DNA of 64,000 nt from Blasia pusilla (lineage: Eukaryota > Marchantiophyta > Marchantiopsida > Blasiales), in the NCBI GenBank assembly GCA_050084515.1, contig CM114272.1, positions 310,001 to 374,000 of the forward strand. Reading direction: 5' to 3'. This document shows, piece by piece, positions 60,895-64,000 of the stretch (position 1 is its first letter; each line of letters begins with the position of its first letter). The notes beneath the pieces are model-generated. The model saw nothing but the letters and a program-made list of their open reading frames with translations, was not told the origin of the DNA and did not search any database. A program made the position numbers and the translations under genes.

Positions 60895-61325
60895 GTAAAA
60901 TTTTGAAAAAAAGGGAAAAGAAAGGAAAAAGTAAGAGAAGGAAAGATTATGGAGAAAATATTTAGAAGGGGAAAATATAAGAAGGTAAAGATGGGAAAAA
61001 AAAAACATGGAAAAAGAAACTTGAGAGAGTTTACTTATGGGGGAGTAGAATTTTTAAAAGGGAAAAAGAAAAAAAAGGGGAAAAATGTAGAAAAAATCTA
61101 GAAGGGGAAGAGATAAGGAAAAGATAAGGAAAGATAAAATTGTAACGTAGTAAGGTGGGATAGAGTAAAGTTTTTAAAAGGGAAAAAGAAGGGAAAAACT
61201 AAGAAAAGGGTAAAAAATTGGAGAGAAAAAAATTTAAGAAGGGCAAAAAGGGAAAAAGTAAAAATTGGGAAAAGGAGGGGAAAAGGGAAAATTTTGGAAA
61301 ATATTTAAAAGTATAAAAAAAGGGG
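60895..61325. repeat. Purine-rich low-complexity tract
   Basis: About 430 bp made almost entirely of A and G on the + strand (GGGAAAA, AAGAAGG and GAAAAAG words), with short interruptions. Confidence 0.9.
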
Positions 61326-63139
61326 CCCGCATTTTGCATCATCGGATCATTTCAATCTAGGACGTCCGATCTCGCAGCCCTTCCTCTTGATCTGTCACCG
61401 TTCTTTCACGGCGGCCGAGATTGGACCGTCTGATCTCGGCCCGGCCATGCAGCCCCTTCCTCCGTATTTCTCGCTCTGAGCAGGTAATGAGGAGGTCATG
61501 CGAGCCTGATTGCCCCACCATTTTTGGGCCCGACTTTGGTTGGGCTAGGTGTTGCCCAACTCTCCCTCCTTTTTCGGCTTGCGTGTTTGGAAGCACGCCC
61601 GACTCTCGGCCTGTGTCTCCTAGCTCTCTCCCCCAACTTGGCCTGCCGTCTACCAGCTCTCCCCCAACTCTCGGCTCTTGTTCGACTCGTCCCGCCCGTT
61701 TACCAACTCTCCCCCTACTCTCGGCTCTTCCCCGACTCTTTGCTCCCAGTCAATTGATCCTGCTTCTGTCACCGGCTCACTCTCCGGGCTCTCGGCTCAC
61801 TTTCCTAGCTCTCTCCCGGCTCTCGATTTGATGTGATTCTATGTCTCGTACCTCTTGGCCCTCGCTTCCCCCAACTGCCTCGTCCTACGACTCTATATGT
61901 TTGCTCATCTTGGCCGGCCCTTCATCTGCGTGCTCTTTTGGAACCCTGTTACATACCTTACTATTTTCACTTGTTCGGAGCTTGGAGCCCTACGCCTTTG
62001 CTCTCCCTTTTTTCGCAAAAGCCGGTTCTCCCAAGCTATGTGCTCTCAGGACATATTTTTTCTGTCCCTTCAGGCTAGGCTGTTGTGGCTGATTTTTGGG
62101 GTCTCACCTCATTCAGAGTTTTCCCAGAGCTTATTGCTTAGTAGGAGCGATCCCGATGTCTTCTCGCTTTGTTTTCTCTGTCGCGTTTTCAGAGGCTATT
62201 GTTTTCTTGGAATGTTGAGTTTTCCGAGCTTACCTAATTGGTTTATGGTGATCTAAAAATCTCTTGTCTTGCTGGTCGATCTTAGGTGACCATGTGGGCT
62301 ACTAGGATTTCACAGATCTGTTGAGAGAGCGAGTAATTCGCTCTAGAGATAACTATTTGCATTGTAGACAGGAAGGAGTACACGCAAAGAGATGGTGAAT
62401 AGATAGCTTTACATGATACAAGTGAAAAGATTACAATTAACATTGAAGGAAACACACACTTGCATTGATCTCCTTCTTTTCCTAGCTAGCTTGAGATGCA
62501 ACGTCCCTTGTCTACTCCTACTCGAACTACTAGTAGAATCCTCTTGTACTACAACTCAAAATAAACTTCCATATGTTCAAGACTTCTCATTGGTTGTGGA
62601 ATGTACTCTTCTGAGCTAACACTATGCTTTCTTTTGCTCCATTGAGCATCCTCTTTTGAAGGACGTCTCGATTTTGACTTAACTTGAAACTCAATAGATT
62701 CGACAAGTTCTTGGAGCTGCTGTCTAGCTCAATTATGGGATGGTTTTGTGGAGGGCATGGAATCTCTCTTAGCATCACCAAAACCTGGCTCGCTTTCATA
62801 ACCCAACCTAGTATCCCATTCTGGTTCGAGATGGACTCTTTCGATCATCCGGCTCGATTGCAACTTGATTGGATTAGAAGGTGTAGTATCTGCAGGCTTT
62901 ATTCCATAGTGTTTCTTCAAGATGGATGGGTGAGCTTATTTTTTCATTGTAGCTTTTCTCTTGGCTTGTGTGGACTTCATAGCGGTATGTCTTTGAGTCA
63001 TACTTGAACTTTCTTCCGTTTTGTACAATCAAGTAAGTTGTCAGTTGTCTTACCATGTGGTGTTTAACTTTGGCACGTTTCAAAGAAAGCACTGAAGGAG
63101 AGTTGCAAGTCTGAAGACAAAGGGGATTTTTTAGATTAT
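61326..63139. other. GC-richer block then AT-rich DNA, no gene recognised
   Basis: The block 61326-62260 is rich in C and T on the + strand and contains repeated CTCTCCC and CTCGGCT words; its open frames (up to 136 codons) look like by-products of that composition. A stretch of tRNA-free, domain-free DNA follows to 63139. It could be a promoter or LTR-type sequence, but I cannot show that. Confidence 0.35.
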
Positions 63140-63535
63140 AACTTACGATGATGAAGGGGTCCTATATGCTTCTCCTTGTGTATTCTTGCCAACACATGTA
63201 AACTCGATGAGTAGACTAGTTGTGCAACCGTGCTCCGAGTGTAAATGGATATGACAGATGTCTATGATAGCACTGTAGCACTATGAATATTATGAAGCGC
63301 ACATGTGTATACTTTTTGAAACTCTTAAAAAAAATGCAAATTTCAGTTGTTGACTTTTTCTCCTTGTGAGCATTCTTGCCAGCACATGTAAGTGTAGAAC
63401 ATCATTAGAAATGTAGAAATAGCAGTAAATTGATAGGGTTGTAGCAATAGCATTATGAAAAGTATGAAGCACCGTTGTATACCTGTATAAAACTTTGGAA
63501 GTCTAATAAAAAAATGCAAATTTCAACTACTGATT
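63140..63535. repeat. Two diverged tandem units, about 190-200 bp
   Basis: Both units share TTCTCCTTGTG, ATTCTTGCCA or ATTCTTGCCAGCACATGTAA, TATGAAGC, and AAAAAAATGCAAATTTCA. They begin near 63140 and 63350. Confidence 0.7.
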
Positions 63536-63829
63536 CTGCTGGCTCTGTGACTTGCTAAACAATGCGACACCGTATTGCTTCTGGAAGATGTTTAAATACA
63601 TGCCTTTATGTACCCCCAAAGTGGCAAAGAACCCAAAAGTCAAATTAGATTAGCCAAGGATTAGGACTCTAACTGCCACCTAAGCACAAATTAGATTTGA
63701 TTAGGATCCTAATTAACACCAATTTGATGTGGTTAGGTGAAAACAGATATAAAAGATTTTAATGGTAAAATGGAAGTTCCTTGTACTCTCAGCTTATACG
63801 TGTATCACTCGAACAAATTGCGTAGTATC
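63536..63829. other. Possible LTR-like sequence
   Basis: Repeated GATTAG and CTAATT words, a TATAAAAG at about 63740 and a short GC-poor leader resemble a retrotransposon LTR, but the window ends before a partner could be found. Confidence 0.3.
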
Positions 63830-63998
63830 TGACTCTAATAAATGACTAGGTTGAGTCATTGTTCACAGTAAATGACTCACGATGACTCATAACCACTAGA
63901 GTCATATAAACCAAGTCATATACAAGATATGACTCTCACGACCTGATTGGTAAATGACTCAAGTAATTAGATACTGAGTCATTGATATATGACTAAGA
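63830..63998. repeat. Cluster of TGACTC/GAGTCA motifs
   Basis: In about 170 bp the word TGACT or AGTCA occurs about eleven times, on both strands, including several TGAGTCAT or ATGACTCA forms. Spacing is irregular. The cluster runs to the window end. Confidence 0.8.
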
Positions 63999-64000
63999 TG

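Noticed and set aside
61421-61831. 136-codon + strand ORF, Ser/Pro/Leu-rich
   Set aside because: It overlaps other open frames on the same strand and reflects the CT-rich composition; no repeat logic or signal peptide supports it.

Overview
The window is nuclear DNA of a land plant. It has spliced genes with GT-AG introns of about 115 to 730 bp, a mitochondrial bL25 ribosomal protein, a PUX1-type UBX protein, a class III peroxidase with the classic three introns, plant-type Ty1/copia and Ty3/gypsy retrotransposons, and Helitrons. Short introns and compact genes between AT-rich transposon tracts suggest a seed-free plant such as a bryophyte. That is an inference and I cannot name the species.

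Layout. 1-8.3 kb is transposon debris: a decayed copia 3' end with LTR, a decayed gypsy copy, a hAT-like remnant and a tRNA-derived SINE-like sequence. 8.9-16.7 kb is genic: bL25m on the + strand, then PUX1 on the - strand, with a possible unidentified gene just upstream of PUX1. 17.7-28.4 kb is repeat territory: tandem repeats with hairpins, a decayed antisense copia, a decayed Helitron and a possible Helitron end. 28.4-43.4 kb is genic and more GC-rich: a small cysteine-containing protein, an acid-lipase-family gene carrying a very large Ser/Pro/Ala-rich insertion, a 5-kb intergenic interval with perfect palindromes, and a class III peroxidase. 43.4-64 kb is again repeats, dominated by a Helitron on the - strand interrupted by a 9.7-kb Ty3/gypsy element.

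The gypsy element is the most interesting object. On the - strand it reads gag with zinc knuckles, aspartic protease, a C5-cytosine DNA methyltransferase domain, reverse transcriptase, RNase H, integrase and a PHD finger. It therefore carries a putative chromatin-mark writer and a putative reader. This copy is broken by frameshifts and stop codons. A second, older copy near the window start keeps the PHD module, so the PHD belongs to the family. Its ends are also unusual: the outer boundaries lie inside the LTR, with a 5-bp target duplication, in the order expected if a two-LTR circle had been opened within one LTR and integrated.

Only bL25m, PUX1, the lipase-family gene, the peroxidase and probably the small Cys protein look like intact host genes. 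All coordinates, splice choices and mismatch counts were worked out by hand from the sequence.
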